Below, in pieces: positions 55,284 to 63,449 of a stretch of DNA of 64,000 nucleotides. Numbering within the stretch: position 1 is the stretch's first letter; each line of letters begins with the position of its first letter. Source of the DNA: Streptomyces sp. NBC_01591 (lineage in GTDB: Bacteria > Actinomycetota > Actinomycetes > Streptomycetales > Streptomycetaceae); NCBI RefSeq assembly GCF_035918155.1, contig NZ_CP109327.1, positions 8,308,001-8,372,000 of the forward strand, read 5' to 3'. The translations under genes were made by a program, and so were the position numbers. The notes beneath the pieces were generated by a model that saw nothing but the letters and a program-made list of their open reading frames with translations, was not told where the DNA came from and searched no databases.

Positions 55284-57263
55284 ATGTCTTTCACCCTCAC
55301 CCGTCCGGCCCCGCCCACCGGTCCGGTCCGGGACGCGGTCGCGGCCGGGCGGCGCACCCGGTTCCTGGCTCTTCCGGAGGCCCGCTGGGCGGCCGCCGCG
55401 CTGGTGCTGTTCCTGGCCGCGCTGCCCCTGCAACTGCTCGGCGCCCCGTGGTGGGCGTGGGGCCCGCTGTACGCGCTCACATACATCACGGGCGGCTGGG
55501 AGCCGGGCTGGGAAGGACTGAAGGCGCTCAGGAAGAAGACGCTCGACGTCGACCTGCTGATGGTCGTCGCGGCTCTCGGCGCGGCGGCGATCGGACAGGT
55601 GCTGGACGGAGCCCTGCTGATCGTCATCTTCGCCACCTCGGGCGCTCTGGAGGCGTTCGCCACCGCACGGACGGCGGACTCGGTACGTGGACTGCTCGAC
55701 CTCGCACCCGCCGCGGCCACCCGCCTCGGCGACGGGAGCGTCGAAGAGGCCGTGCCCACCGAGGAGTTGGCGGTCGGGGACGTGATCCTGGTACGTCCCG
55801 GCGAGCGCGTTGGGGCCGACGGCCGGGTCCTCGACGGGGCGAGCGAGGTGGACCAGGCGACCATCACGGGCGAGCCGCTGCCGGTGGCCAAGGAGACCGG
55901 CGACGAGGTCTTCGCGGGAACCCTGAACGGCACCGGGGCGCTGCGGGTGGCGGTGGAGCGCGACCCGTCCGATTCCGTGATCGCCCGGATCGTCGCCATG
56001 GTCGAGGAGGCCTCCGGAACGAAGGCCCCCACCCAGCTGTTCATCGAGAAGGTCGAACAGCGGTACTCGATCGGCATGGTGGCCGCCACCGTCGCCCTGT
56101 TCGCCCTGCCACTGGCCTTCGGCGCGGCATTGCAGCCGACGCTGCTCCGGGCGATGACCTTCATGATCGTGGCATCGCCGTGCGCCGTGGTCCTGGCCAC
56201 GATGCCGCCGCTGCTGTCCGCGATCGCCAACGCCGGACGGCACGGGGTGCTCATCAAGTCCGCCGTGGTGATGGAGCGCCTCGGCCAGATCGACGCCGTC
56301 GCACTCGACAAGACCGGCACCCTGACCGAAGGCACCCCACGTGTCACCGACATCCGCCCCCTCGCGTCCTCGGACCTGACCGAGGACGCCCTGCTCACCC
56401 TGGCGGCGGCGGCTGAGCACCCCAGCGAACACCCCCTCGCACGCGCCGTCACCGCGGCCGCCCGGACACGCGGTCTCGCCCTGCCGACCGTCGAGGACTT
56501 CGCCTCCGCCCCGGGTACCGGAGTCACTGCCACGGTGGACGGTCGCACGGTCGCCGTCGGCAGCCCGGCCCGCCTGCTGGACGCCCGTACCGGCGAGGCC
56601 GAAGCGGCAGCCGAGATCGCCGCACAACTGGAGGAGGACGGCCGCACCGCAGCGCTCGTCGTACTCGACGGCACGCCCGTGGGCGTCCTGGGCATCGCCG
56701 ACCGACTGCGCGCCGATGCCCCGGCCACCGTCGCCCGCCTCGCCGAACTCACCGGCGGCACGCCGGTGCTGGTCACCGGGGACAACCCGCGTGCCGCCGC
56801 CCGTCTGGGCGCCGAGGTCGGCATCGCCGACGTCCGGGCCGGTCTGCTGCCGCAGGACAAGGTGTACGCGGTCAAGGAGATGGAGAGCGCCGGGCGCAAG
56901 GTGCTCGTGGTCGGGGACGGCGTGAACGACGCCCCGGCACTGGCCGCGGCCCACACGGGCATCGCCATGGGCAGGGCCGGCTCCGACCTCGCCCTTGAGA
57001 CCGCCGACGCCGTCGTCGTCCGTGACGAACTCGCCACCATTCCCACCGCCGTGGCGCTCTCGCGGCGGTGCCGCCGACTCGTCGTACAGAACCTGGTGAT
57101 CGCCGCCGTCTTCATCACCGGCCTCGTCATCTGGGACCTGGCCGGTACGCTGCCGCTCCCGCTGGGCGTCGCCGGACACGAGGGCTCCACCGTCATCGTC
57201 GGCCTCAACGGCCTGCGCCTGCTCCGCGACGCCGCCTGGACGCGCGCCGACAGCCGCCGCTGA
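55284..57263 (+). CDS. P1B-4-type heavy-metal-exporting ATPase (Co/Ni/Fe class)
   Basis: This is a 659-residue membrane pump. The phosphorylation site is DKTGT (Asp342), the actuator loop TGEP is present, and the hinge reads GDGVNDAPAL. The transmembrane metal site has SPC (298-300) and, in the last helix, HEGST at 632, the pair that defines P1B-4 ATPases such as CtpD, CtpJ/NmtA and CoaT. No N-terminal CxxC metal-binding domain is present, as usual for the class. AAGGA lies before ATG 55284. The divergent NmtR-like repressor suggests induction by cobalt or nickel; Fe(II) export is also known in the class. Confidence 0.92.
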   Translation: MSFTLTRPAPPTGPVRDAVAAGRRTRFLALPEARWAAAALVLFLAALPLQLLGAPWWAWGPLYALTYITGGWEPGWEGLKALRKKTLDVDLLMVVAALGAAAIGQVLDGALLIVIFATSGALEAFATARTADSVRGLLDLAPAAATRLGDGSVEEAVPTEELAVGDVILVRPGERVGADGRVLDGASEVDQATITGEPLPVAKETGDEVFAGTLNGTGALRVAVERDPSDSVIARIVAMVEEASGTKAPTQLFIEKVEQRYSIGMVAATVALFALPLAFGAALQPTLLRAMTFMIVASPCAVVLATMPPLLSAIANAGRHGVLIKSAVVMERLGQIDAVALDKTGTLTEGTPRVTDIRPLASSDLTEDALLTLAAAAEHPSEHPLARAVTAAARTRGLALPTVEDFASAPGTGVTATVDGRTVAVGSPARLLDARTGEAEAAAEIAAQLEEDGRTAALVVLDGTPVGVLGIADRLRADAPATVARLAELTGGTPVLVTGDNPRAAARLGAEVGIADVRAGLLPQDKVYAVKEMESAGRKVLVVGDGVNDAPALAAAHTGIAMGRAGSDLALETADAVVVRDELATIPTAVALSRRCRRLVVQNLVIAAVFITGLVIWDLAGTLPLPLGVAGHEGSTVIVGLNGLRLLRDAAWTRADSRR

Positions 57264-57284
57264 GCCCGTCACCGGGCGACCGGT

Positions 57285-57600
57285 TCAGTCGTCGTGACCC
57301 TCATCGAGCGACAGGGTGTCGGCCCGCAGCAGCCGTTGGCCGAGAACGCGGGCGGCTTCCCGCAGTTCGGGCGGCGCGACGATACGGAAGGCCGCCCGGA
57401 CCGCCGTGAGCTGTTCGGCGTACCAGTCCGGTTCGTCCGTGGTCGGGCGAGGCGGGTGCGGTCCGGTCCCACCATCTCCAGGCGCCCCGGACTGCGCGGA
57501 AGCCATTGGGCGACCGCGGTGACGGGGGCGTCGATGACGACCTCCACCTCGTACTTCCAGCCTTCGGAAAGGTGGGTCCCGATTCCGGAAGTAGAACGTC
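57285..57600 (-). pseudogene. Frameshifted 3' remnant of a WYL-domain (YafY-type) regulator
   Basis: Reading leftward, HLSEGWKYEVEVVIDAPVTA, then VAQWLPRSPGRLEMVGPDRT in one frame, continues as TTDEPDWYAEQLTAVRAAFR and PPELREAARVLGQRLLRAD in another. Joined, these are the C-terminal end of WYL-domain regulators. The frame change lies near 57445. The N-terminal helix-turn-helix and first part of the WYL domain are missing; sequence to the right belongs to the DinB gene. Two independent lesions make this a pseudogene. Confidence 0.75.
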
Positions 57601-57625
57601 CGCAATGGACCGTACTCTGCTCGCC

Positions 57626-58177
57626 ATGAGCGACAACGACCCATCAGTTTTCCCGGAACCTCCGCTCGCGGGCGACGAAACCGCCACCCTCCTCGGTTCG
57701 CTGGAGCGCCAACGCGCGACTCCGGCGTGAAAGTGCGGGGGACTGGACGCAGCCGGCCTGCGAGCGACGCTCGGCACTTCGACGGTCACCCTGGGCGGGC
57801 TGCTCAAGCACCTGGCCTGCGTCGAGGACACACATTTCGCCCGGCTGCTGCTCGCGCGGAAACCGGGAGCTCCGTGGGACGTCGTGGACTGGGACGCCGA
57901 CCCCGACTGGGACTGGCGATCGGCCGCCGAGGACACCCCAGAACAACTGCTGACGCTCTGGCAGGGTGCGGTGGAGCGTTCCCGTGCCGTGGTCGCCGAG
58001 GCGCTGGCGGACGGCGGCCCGGGGCACATCGGCCGGTACACCACATCCGGCGGCGAGTCCCCGAGTCTGCGGCGCGTCCTGATCGACGTGATCGAGGAGT
58101 ACGCCCGCCACGTCGGCCACGCCGACCTCATCCGGGAGTCGGTGGACGGTCTCGTCGGGGAGGACCCGCCGAGGTGA
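57626..58177 (+). pseudogene. DinB-family (DUF664) gene with an in-frame stop codon
   Basis: From ATG 57626 the frame reads SDNDPSVFPEPPLAGDETAT and LLGSLERQRATPA, then TGA at 57728-57730 (codon 35), then in the same frame KCGGLDAAGLRATLGTSTVT and LGGLLKHLACVEDTHFARLL to the stop at 58175-58177. Family members have Trp before KCGGLD, so a TGG to TGA change is the simplest explanation. The second part keeps the family His pattern (LLKHLA, EEYARHVGHAD). DinB-like proteins are four-helix bundles, some of them metal-dependent thiol transferases. A product restarting downstream would lack helix 1. Confidence 0.8.
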
Positions 58178-58200
58178 CACCGCTGTCCGCCGGACGGCCG

Positions 58201-59469
58201 CTACCGGCGTGCGCGGACGAGGACCCTGCGTACGCCGTAGGCCAGCGCACCGGCCGTGAGAACCGCGGTGCCGGAGACGACCGACGCCGACGGCAGCGCG
58301 AAGGCGAGCAGCAGACAGCCGGCCAGTCCGACGACCGGCACGATCCGTGGCGGACGGCCCTCGTCCGGGGCGAGCGTCCAGGCGGCGGCGTTGGCGATGG
58401 CGTAGTACGCGAGGACGCCGAACGAGGAGAAGCCGATCGCCCCGCGGACGTCCGTCGTGGCGGCGAGGACCGCGACGACGGCGCCCACGGCGAGCTCCGC
58501 CCGGTGCGGCACCTGGAAGCGCGGGTGGACCGCGGCCAGGGCGTGCGGCAGATGGCGGTCGCGGGCCATGGCCAGGGTGGTGCGTGAGACACCGAGGATG
58601 AGCGCGAGGAGCGAGCCGAGCGCGGCGACGGCCGCGCCGGCTCGGACCACGGGCACGAGGCCGGGAACACCGGCGGCGCGTGCGGCCTCGGCCGCCGCGG
58701 CCGGGGTGTGGGCGAGACGGTCGGGCCCCAGGACGGCGAGCAGGGTGACGATGACGGCCCCGTAGACGAGCAAAGCGATACCCAGCGCGAGCGGGATCGC
58801 GCGGGGGATGGTGCGTCGCGGATCGCGGACCTCCTCGCCGAGCGTGGCGATCCGCGCATATCCGGCGAACGCGAAGAACAGCAGACCGGCAGCCTGGAGC
58901 ACACCACCGGCGGTGGCGTCCGCACCGATGGCCAGCCGCCCGGCCTCCGCGGCACCGCCGCCGAGACAGGCAGTGACGAACGCTGCGAGGACAGCGAGGA
59001 CGAACGCGACGATCACCCGGGTCAGCCGGGCCGATTTGTGCACGCCGGTGCAGTTGAGGGCGGTCAGGGCAACCACCGCCGCGACGGCCACCGCGTGCTC
59101 CTGGCCGGGCCACACGTAGGAGCCGACGGTCAAGGACATGGCCGCGCAGGAGGCTGTCTTGCCGACGACGAAACCCCATCCGGCGAGGTAGCCCCAGAAC
59201 TCGCCGAGGCGTTCCCGACCGTACACATACGTGCCGCCGGACTCCGGGTAGCGGCCGGCCAGCCGGGCGGAGGACGTCGCATTGCAGTACGCCACCAGCG
59301 CGGCCAGCCCCAGGCCCAGCAGCAGCCCGGACCCGGCCGCGCCCGCGGCGGGTGACGGTGCGACGAAGATGCCCGCCCCGATCATCGAACCCAGGCCGAT
59401 CACCACGGCGTCGAACACGCCCAGACGGCGCTTCAGCCCGCCGGTCGCCGCTGACATCGACGTGGTCAT
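58201..59469 (-). CDS. APC-superfamily amino-acid permease
   Basis: This is a 422-residue protein with about twelve hydrophobic segments. The opening VIGLGSMIGAGIFVAPSPAA is the conserved first-helix break of APC transporters; RYPESGGTYVYGRERLGEFW and the FFAFAGYARIATLGEEVRDP segment match the family. It takes up amino acids or polyamines in exchange or with protons. ATG 59469 has AAGGAGTGG upstream. No biosynthetic neighbour identifies the substrate. Confidence 0.9.
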   Translation of the reverse strand: MTTSMSAATGGLKRRLGVFDAVVIGLGSMIGAGIFVAPSPAAGAAGSGLLLGLGLAALVAYCNATSSARLAGRYPESGGTYVYGRERLGEFWGYLAGWGFVVGKTASCAAMSLTVGSYVWPGQEHAVAVAAVVALTALNCTGVHKSARLTRVIVAFVLAVLAAFVTACLGGGAAEAGRLAIGADATAGGVLQAAGLLFFAFAGYARIATLGEEVRDPRRTIPRAIPLALGIALLVYGAVIVTLLAVLGPDRLAHTPAAAAEAARAAGVPGLVPVVRAGAAVAALGSLLALILGVSRTTLAMARDRHLPHALAAVHPRFQVPHRAELAVGAVVAVLAATTDVRGAIGFSSFGVLAYYAIANAAAWTLAPDEGRPPRIVPVVGLAGCLLLAFALPSASVVSGTAVLTAGALAYGVRRVLVRARR

Positions 59470-59595
59470 CGCCCACTCCTTGCCGTGCACCCCGCGCGGG
59501 GAGGTCCCGCGGTCGGTACGGATGCGCAGTTCCGGGGCACGGTAGCCGAGCAAGGTGTCCGGCAGGGGGCGGGGCGCTACGGAACGGGAAACCCG

Positions 59596-59607
59596 GTGGG
59601 GGTATCG
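59596..59607 (+). promoter_or_regulatory. Weak CsoR-like half site before the DUF6153 gene
   Basis: TGGGGGTATC at about 59597-59606, with an imperfect ACCCG to its left, resembles one half of a CsoR-type site. It lies about 50 bases before the DUF6153 gene. Only one arm is good, so this is tentative. Confidence 0.25.
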
Positions 59608-59654
59608 TCGGGCACGCACCGCAGGACCCGTACGACCGAGCATTCGAGGCAGCC

Positions 59655-60074
59655 GTGGATCGCGGACGGACACGCACACCGGGAGCGCCCCGGCTGCTCG
59701 TGCTCTGTGCCGTCCTGCTCGGACTGTTCCTCATGCACGGAGCACCGGCGAGCGCCGCGGAGGGCTGTCATGACGCGATGGCCGTGACGGCGGCCGCACC
59801 CGTGTCCATGACGGCGGATGCCGGCCACCCTGCGATGCGGGGCGAGCACGGATCCGCTCACGCGGCCGCCGCCATGCCCGCGATGGACGGCGCGTCATGC
59901 ATCTTCACCCATGCCCGTGACCGGGTGCTGCCGCTGCTGATGGCGCTGGGCCTGGTACTCCTGGCCGTTGGGGCGCTCGCCGGGCGCCGTGCCGCCGTAC
60001 GCGGACCGGCGAGGCGTGGACCGCCGTTCGCCGGCAGAGAGCTGCTGCTCCAGGTGTGCATCGCGCGGACGTGA
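59655..60074 (+). CDS. DUF6153-like small secreted or membrane protein
   Basis: This is a 139-residue protein. An N-terminal hydrophobic leader (LLVLCAVLLGLFLMHGAPAS) is followed by a His/Met-rich section (MTADAGHPAMRGEHGSAHAA and AAMPAMDGASC) and a C-terminal membrane helix (LPLLMALGLVLLAVGALAG). This layout fits DUF6153 proteins that I associate with copper-responsive actinobacterial loci. The Met and His residues suggest binding of soft metals outside the membrane. GTG 59655 has only a weak ribosome site. It stands 112 bases before a DUF305 gene with similar Met-rich motifs. Confidence 0.65.
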   Translation: MDRGRTRTPGAPRLLVLCAVLLGLFLMHGAPASAAEGCHDAMAVTAAAPVSMTADAGHPAMRGEHGSAHAAAAMPAMDGASCIFTHARDRVLPLLMALGLVLLAVGALAGRRAAVRGPARRGPPFAGRELLLQVCIART

Positions 60075-60186
60075 CAGGAATCCGCCGGTCCACGGCCCGC
60101 CGAGGCCGGACCGGCCGGACCGGCCGGACGACCCTGCCCCTTTCGCGCGCCACGGATGTGGCGCATCCACCCGGAAAGAACCTGTG

Positions 60187-60861
60187 ATGTCAGCTTCCCT
60201 GTCCTCCGCTGCCCGCCGTCGCACCGTTGCGGCCGCCGGCACCGTCGCCGCACTCGCCCTGGCCCTGACGGCCTGCGGCTCCTCCGACGGCTCGAAGTCC
60301 GACGGTTCGTCCATGCCCGGCATGAACCACGGCTCGGCCGGCGCCTCCGCACCGGCCACCCCCGGCGGCGCGTTCAACGACGCGGACGTGAAGTTCGCGC
60401 AGCAGATGATCCCGCACCACCAACAGGCCATCGAGATGGCGAAGCTGGCCGACGGCCGCGCCGCCGACCCCGAGATCAAGAAGCTGGCCACCGCGATCGA
60501 GAAGGCCCAGGACCCCGAGATCAACACGATGAAGGGCTGGCTGACGTCGTGGGGCAAGCCGCTGCCCTCGTCCTCGTCCTCGATGGGTGACATGCCCGGG
60601 ATGGACCACGGCTCGGACGCTTCAGGAATGCCCGGAATGATGTCCGACAAGGACATGAGCGACCTGAAGGCCGCCAAGGGCAAGGAGTTCGACAAGAAGT
60701 TCGCCCAGCTCATGATCGGGCACCACCAGGGCGCGGTCGCCATGGCCGAGGACGAGCAGAAGAACGGTGACAACGCCGACGCGAAGAAGCTCGCCGACGC
60801 CGTCATCACGGCCCAGACCGCCGAGATCGAACAGATGAACAAGATCCTCGACAGGCTCTGA
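60187..60861 (+). CDS. DUF305-domain lipoprotein, Met/His-rich
   Basis: This is a 224-residue lipoprotein with leader and lipobox AALALALTACGSS. Two ferritin-like repeats carry the DUF305 signatures QQMIPHHQQAIEMAKLA and LMIGHHQGAVAMAEDE. Between and before them are MPGMNHG and MGDMPGMDHG motifs, typical of copper or silver binding. Family members are found in copper-resistance loci, where they may store or hand over the metal at the cell surface. ATG 60187 directly follows a GTG; either could start. A strong hairpin follows. Confidence 0.85.
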   Translation: MSASLSSAARRRTVAAAGTVAALALALTACGSSDGSKSDGSSMPGMNHGSAGASAPATPGGAFNDADVKFAQQMIPHHQQAIEMAKLADGRAADPEIKKLATAIEKAQDPEINTMKGWLTSWGKPLPSSSSSMGDMPGMDHGSDASGMPGMMSDKDMSDLKAAKGKEFDKKFAQLMIGHHQGAVAMAEDEQKNGDNADAKKLADAVITAQTAEIEQMNKILDRL

Positions 60862-60869
60862 TCCCGGCA

Positions 60870-60927
60870 GGGGTGTGGGCCTCCTCGCATGACGGTCCGG
60901 ATGGAGTCATGCGAAGGCCCACACCCC
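60870..60927. terminator. Strong bidirectional hairpin terminator
   Basis: Outer arms GGGGTGTGGGCC (60870-60881) and complement (60916-60927), inner arms CGCATGAC (60886-60893) and complement (60906-60913). It separates the convergent DUF305 and ABC-F genes. Confidence 0.9.
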
Positions 60928-60946
60928 CTCGGGCCTCTCGTGCGGA

Positions 60947-62617
60947 TCAGGCCGGGCTCGCGTGCTCCGGCGCCGCGAGCAGGTCGGCCACCTCCTGTGC
61001 GGTGGTCTCCCGGAGCTCCTCCTCGACCAGCAACCACCGGGTGATGCCGACAGATTCGAGGAACGGCAGATCGTGACTGGCGATCAGGAGCGCCCCCTCG
61101 TAGGACTCCAGCGCACCGGTCAGCTGCCGCACACTGGTGATGTCGAGGTTGTTGGTCGGTTCGTCCATCATCAGCAACTGCGGGGCTGGCGCGGCGAGCA
61201 TCGTCGCCGCGAGGGCGGCCCGGAAGCGTTCCCCGCCCGACAGCGTGCCTGCCGCCTGCTCCGCGCGCTTCCCCTGGAACAGGAAGCGCGCGAGCTGGGC
61301 GCGGATGTGGTTGTCGGTGACCCCGGGAGCCATCCGGGCCACGTTCGCCGCGACGCTCAGTTCTTCGTCCAGCACATCGAGCCGCTGCGGAAGGAACCGC
61401 ACCGGCACGAAGGTCCGGGCCTCGCCGGACAACGGGGCCAGTTCACCGGTGAGAGTGCGCAGCAGCGTCGTCTTCCCGGCGCCGTTGCGACCGACGAGCG
61501 CGATCCGCTGGGGCCCGTGCACATGGAGGCTGCCCTCGCGCAGTCTGCCGAACCGGGGTCGCAACCCGTGCAGGCTCAACACCGTGCGTCCGGTGGGCAC
61601 CGCCGTGTGGGGAAGGCTCACACGGATCTCGGCATCGTCCCGGATCGCGTCCGCGGCTTCCTCCCGGCGCTCGCGTGCCTCACTGAGACGTTCCTCGTGG
61701 ACGCCGCGAAGCTTGCCCGCCGACTCCTGCGCGGACCGCTTCCGGCGGCCTGCCAGGATCTTCGGGAGGCTGCCCTCGGCCTCGATCCTCCTGCCGTTCC
61801 GCTGCCGCCGGGCCAGCTTCACATGGGTCTCCTCCAGTTCGCGTTTCTGGCGGCGCACGTCGGCCTCGGCGGACCGCAACATCCGCCCGGCGGCCTCCTG
61901 TTCGGTGGCCACGGCCTCCTCGTACGCGGACCAGCCACCGCCGTACCAGTTCACGGATCCGGTGCGCAGTTCGGCGATGCGGTCCACGCGCTCCAGCAGT
62001 TCGCGGTCGTGGCTGACCACGACCAGTACGCCCGAGCGCCAGGAGTCGACGGCCTCGTAGAGCCTCCGGCGGGCGAACACATCGAGGTTGTTGGTGGGCT
62101 CGTCCAGGAGCAGGACGTCGGGGCGCTCCAGCAGCAGCGCGGCCAGCCGCAGCAGGACGGTCTCACCGCCGGACAACTGGCCGACGGTGCGGTCCAGTTC
62201 AATGCCTCCCAGCCCGAGCGAGCCGAGTGTCGCCAGGGCCCGTTCCTCGACGTCCCAGTCGTCGCCGATCGTCTCGAAGTGCTTCTCGTCGACATCGCCG
62301 GCCTCGATGGCGCGCAGCGCGTCGCGCCGCTCGGCGATGCCCAGGGCCCGGTCCACCCGCAGTGTTGTGTCGAGGGTGATGTTCTGCGGAAGGTGGGCGA
62401 GGCTGCCGCCGACGGTCACCGACCCCTGGGACGGGCGCAGTTGACCGGCGAGCAGTCGGAGCAGGGTGGACTTGCCCGCACCGTTGGTGCCGACGAGACC
62501 GATGCGGCCCCGGCCGATGCTGAGGGAGAGCCCGTCGAAGACGGTCGTGCCGTCCGGCCACCGGAAGGTCAGGGCCGAGCAGGTGAGGGAGGCGCCGGGG
62601 GTGGTGGGTCTCGCCAT
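60947..62617 (-). CDS. ABC-F family ATPase (ribosome-associated type)
   Basis: This is a 556-residue soluble protein with two ABC domains and no membrane segments. Domain 1 has GTNGAGKST, LSGGETVLLRLA and LLLDEPTNNLD; domain 2 has GRNGAGKTT, LSGGERFRAAL and LMMDEPTNNLD. The charged linker between them (about residues 230-330, RRQKRELEETHVKLARRQRN) would reach into the ribosome. ABC-F proteins relieve stalled ribosomes or displace ribosome-targeting antibiotics. No antibiotic gene is next to it, so housekeeping and resistance roles are both possible. Confidence 0.9.
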   Translation of the reverse strand: MARPTTPGASLTCSALTFRWPDGTTVFDGLSLSIGRGRIGLVGTNGAGKSTLLRLLAGQLRPSQGSVTVGGSLAHLPQNITLDTTLRVDRALGIAERRDALRAIEAGDVDEKHFETIGDDWDVEERALATLGSLGLGGIELDRTVGQLSGGETVLLRLAALLLERPDVLLLDEPTNNLDVFARRRLYEAVDSWRSGVLVVVSHDRELLERVDRIAELRTGSVNWYGGGWSAYEEAVATEQEAAGRMLRSAEADVRRQKRELEETHVKLARRQRNGRRIEAEGSLPKILAGRRKRSAQESAGKLRGVHEERLSEARERREEAADAIRDDAEIRVSLPHTAVPTGRTVLSLHGLRPRFGRLREGSLHVHGPQRIALVGRNGAGKTTLLRTLTGELAPLSGEARTFVPVRFLPQRLDVLDEELSVAANVARMAPGVTDNHIRAQLARFLFQGKRAEQAAGTLSGGERFRAALAATMLAAPAPQLLMMDEPTNNLDITSVRQLTGALESYEGALLIASHDLPFLESVGITRWLLVEEELRETTAQEVADLLAAPEHASPA

Positions 62618-63265
62618 GGTGTTCCTCGCAGTCGCAAACGTGGTGAATGGGGGCCTCGTATGCGAGCACCACGCAGCGACCGGGCAGGGGCAGAGGTGTG
62701 GCGGTCCAGAAGATCGAGGGACGGCTCATGCACCGAGGTCGCATCCACGCGGGGTCACGGGCAGTGCGGAGCACTGCTACAGCGTGACGGGCGTACGGGC
62801 GGAGCCGTACGGCGCGATGTTCGCGAACCTCAGATGCGCAACGTCCACCTCTATCGGAGACAACAGGACATGGAAACCATAACGACAGGGAGGGGGAAAG
62901 GCAATGCCTCCCGGTGCCGGGTGGGCGTCGGGGGCGCGAGACCCGCACGGCGAGGCATCTGTCCGGTATGAGTTATTCACCCGAATTGATCTTTTGGTTA
63001 ATAAAAGGATCATTCGCCACCAATATCGCTTTTAATCATGGCGCGAAATGCACCTTTTGGGTATTTGTGGCGCGAGTCACGTTCGGCGCCCTGGACGGCG
63101 AGTCGCGCGAGTCGGTTCCCTTTCCGGGCAAGGAAAAGGGGACGCGCGGTGTGAGGTGGATTACCGAAATTCCCGTGCCTTGATCTTGTGGGTGAATTGC
63201 ATTCGAAAATTGGGGGCTTGTCCCTTTCGTGTCTCCTCGCCTACGGTCACCGTCAATCCGGACGG
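62618..63265. other. Long intergenic region with leader hairpins and an AT-rich patch
   Basis: This region separates the leftward ABC-F gene from the rightward riboswitch. Near the ABC-F side are small perfect hairpins, GCAGTGC-GGA-GCACTGC at 62761-62777 and GTACGG/CCGTAC at 62793-62810, which would lie in its leader RNA. From about 62960 to 63075 the sequence is clearly AT-rich compared with everything around, with an imperfect inverted repeat GATCTTTT...AAAAGGATC near 62987-63010. No convincing gene was found. Confidence 0.5.
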
Positions 63266-63440
63266 AACGCCGAATCCTGCCGCCGTCCGGCAATCCGACC
63301 CACTCGTGTACGGCAGGAGCGGGGAACCCAGGTAAGCCGCCGATCCCGGTATCCGGAACGGCTCGGGGTGAAGTCGCGCCCATGTGCGGCCAGGCATCTC
63401 CAGCCTGAACCCGACAGCTCACCTCGCAGGCGACGGAGAG
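63266..63440 (+). promoter_or_regulatory. c-di-AMP riboswitch (ydaO/yuaA class)
   Basis: Elements in order: CCTGCCG (63276-63282) pairing with CGGCAGG (63311-63317), GAGCGGGGAACCCAGGTAAG, CTCGGGGTGAAGTCGCG, AGGC...GCCT pairing, and the highly conserved end CTGAACCCGACAGCTCACCT then CGCAGGCG before the ribosome-binding site. These match the ydaO-type RNA known upstream of Rpf-like and other cell-wall hydrolase genes in Streptomyces. High c-di-AMP should lower expression of the transglycosylase-like gene that starts ten bases after. Exact 5' border uncertain. Confidence 0.85.
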
Positions 63441-63449
63441 GAATCCATC

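Noticed and set aside
55275..57272. Long leftward open frames across the P1B-4 ATPase
   Set aside because: Antisense shadows of a gene with all family motifs; no domain is recognisable in them.
62199..62780. Leader peptide for the ABC-F gene
   Set aside because: The candidate frame does not stop before the ABC-F start but continues far into it, so it is not a short regulatory ORF.
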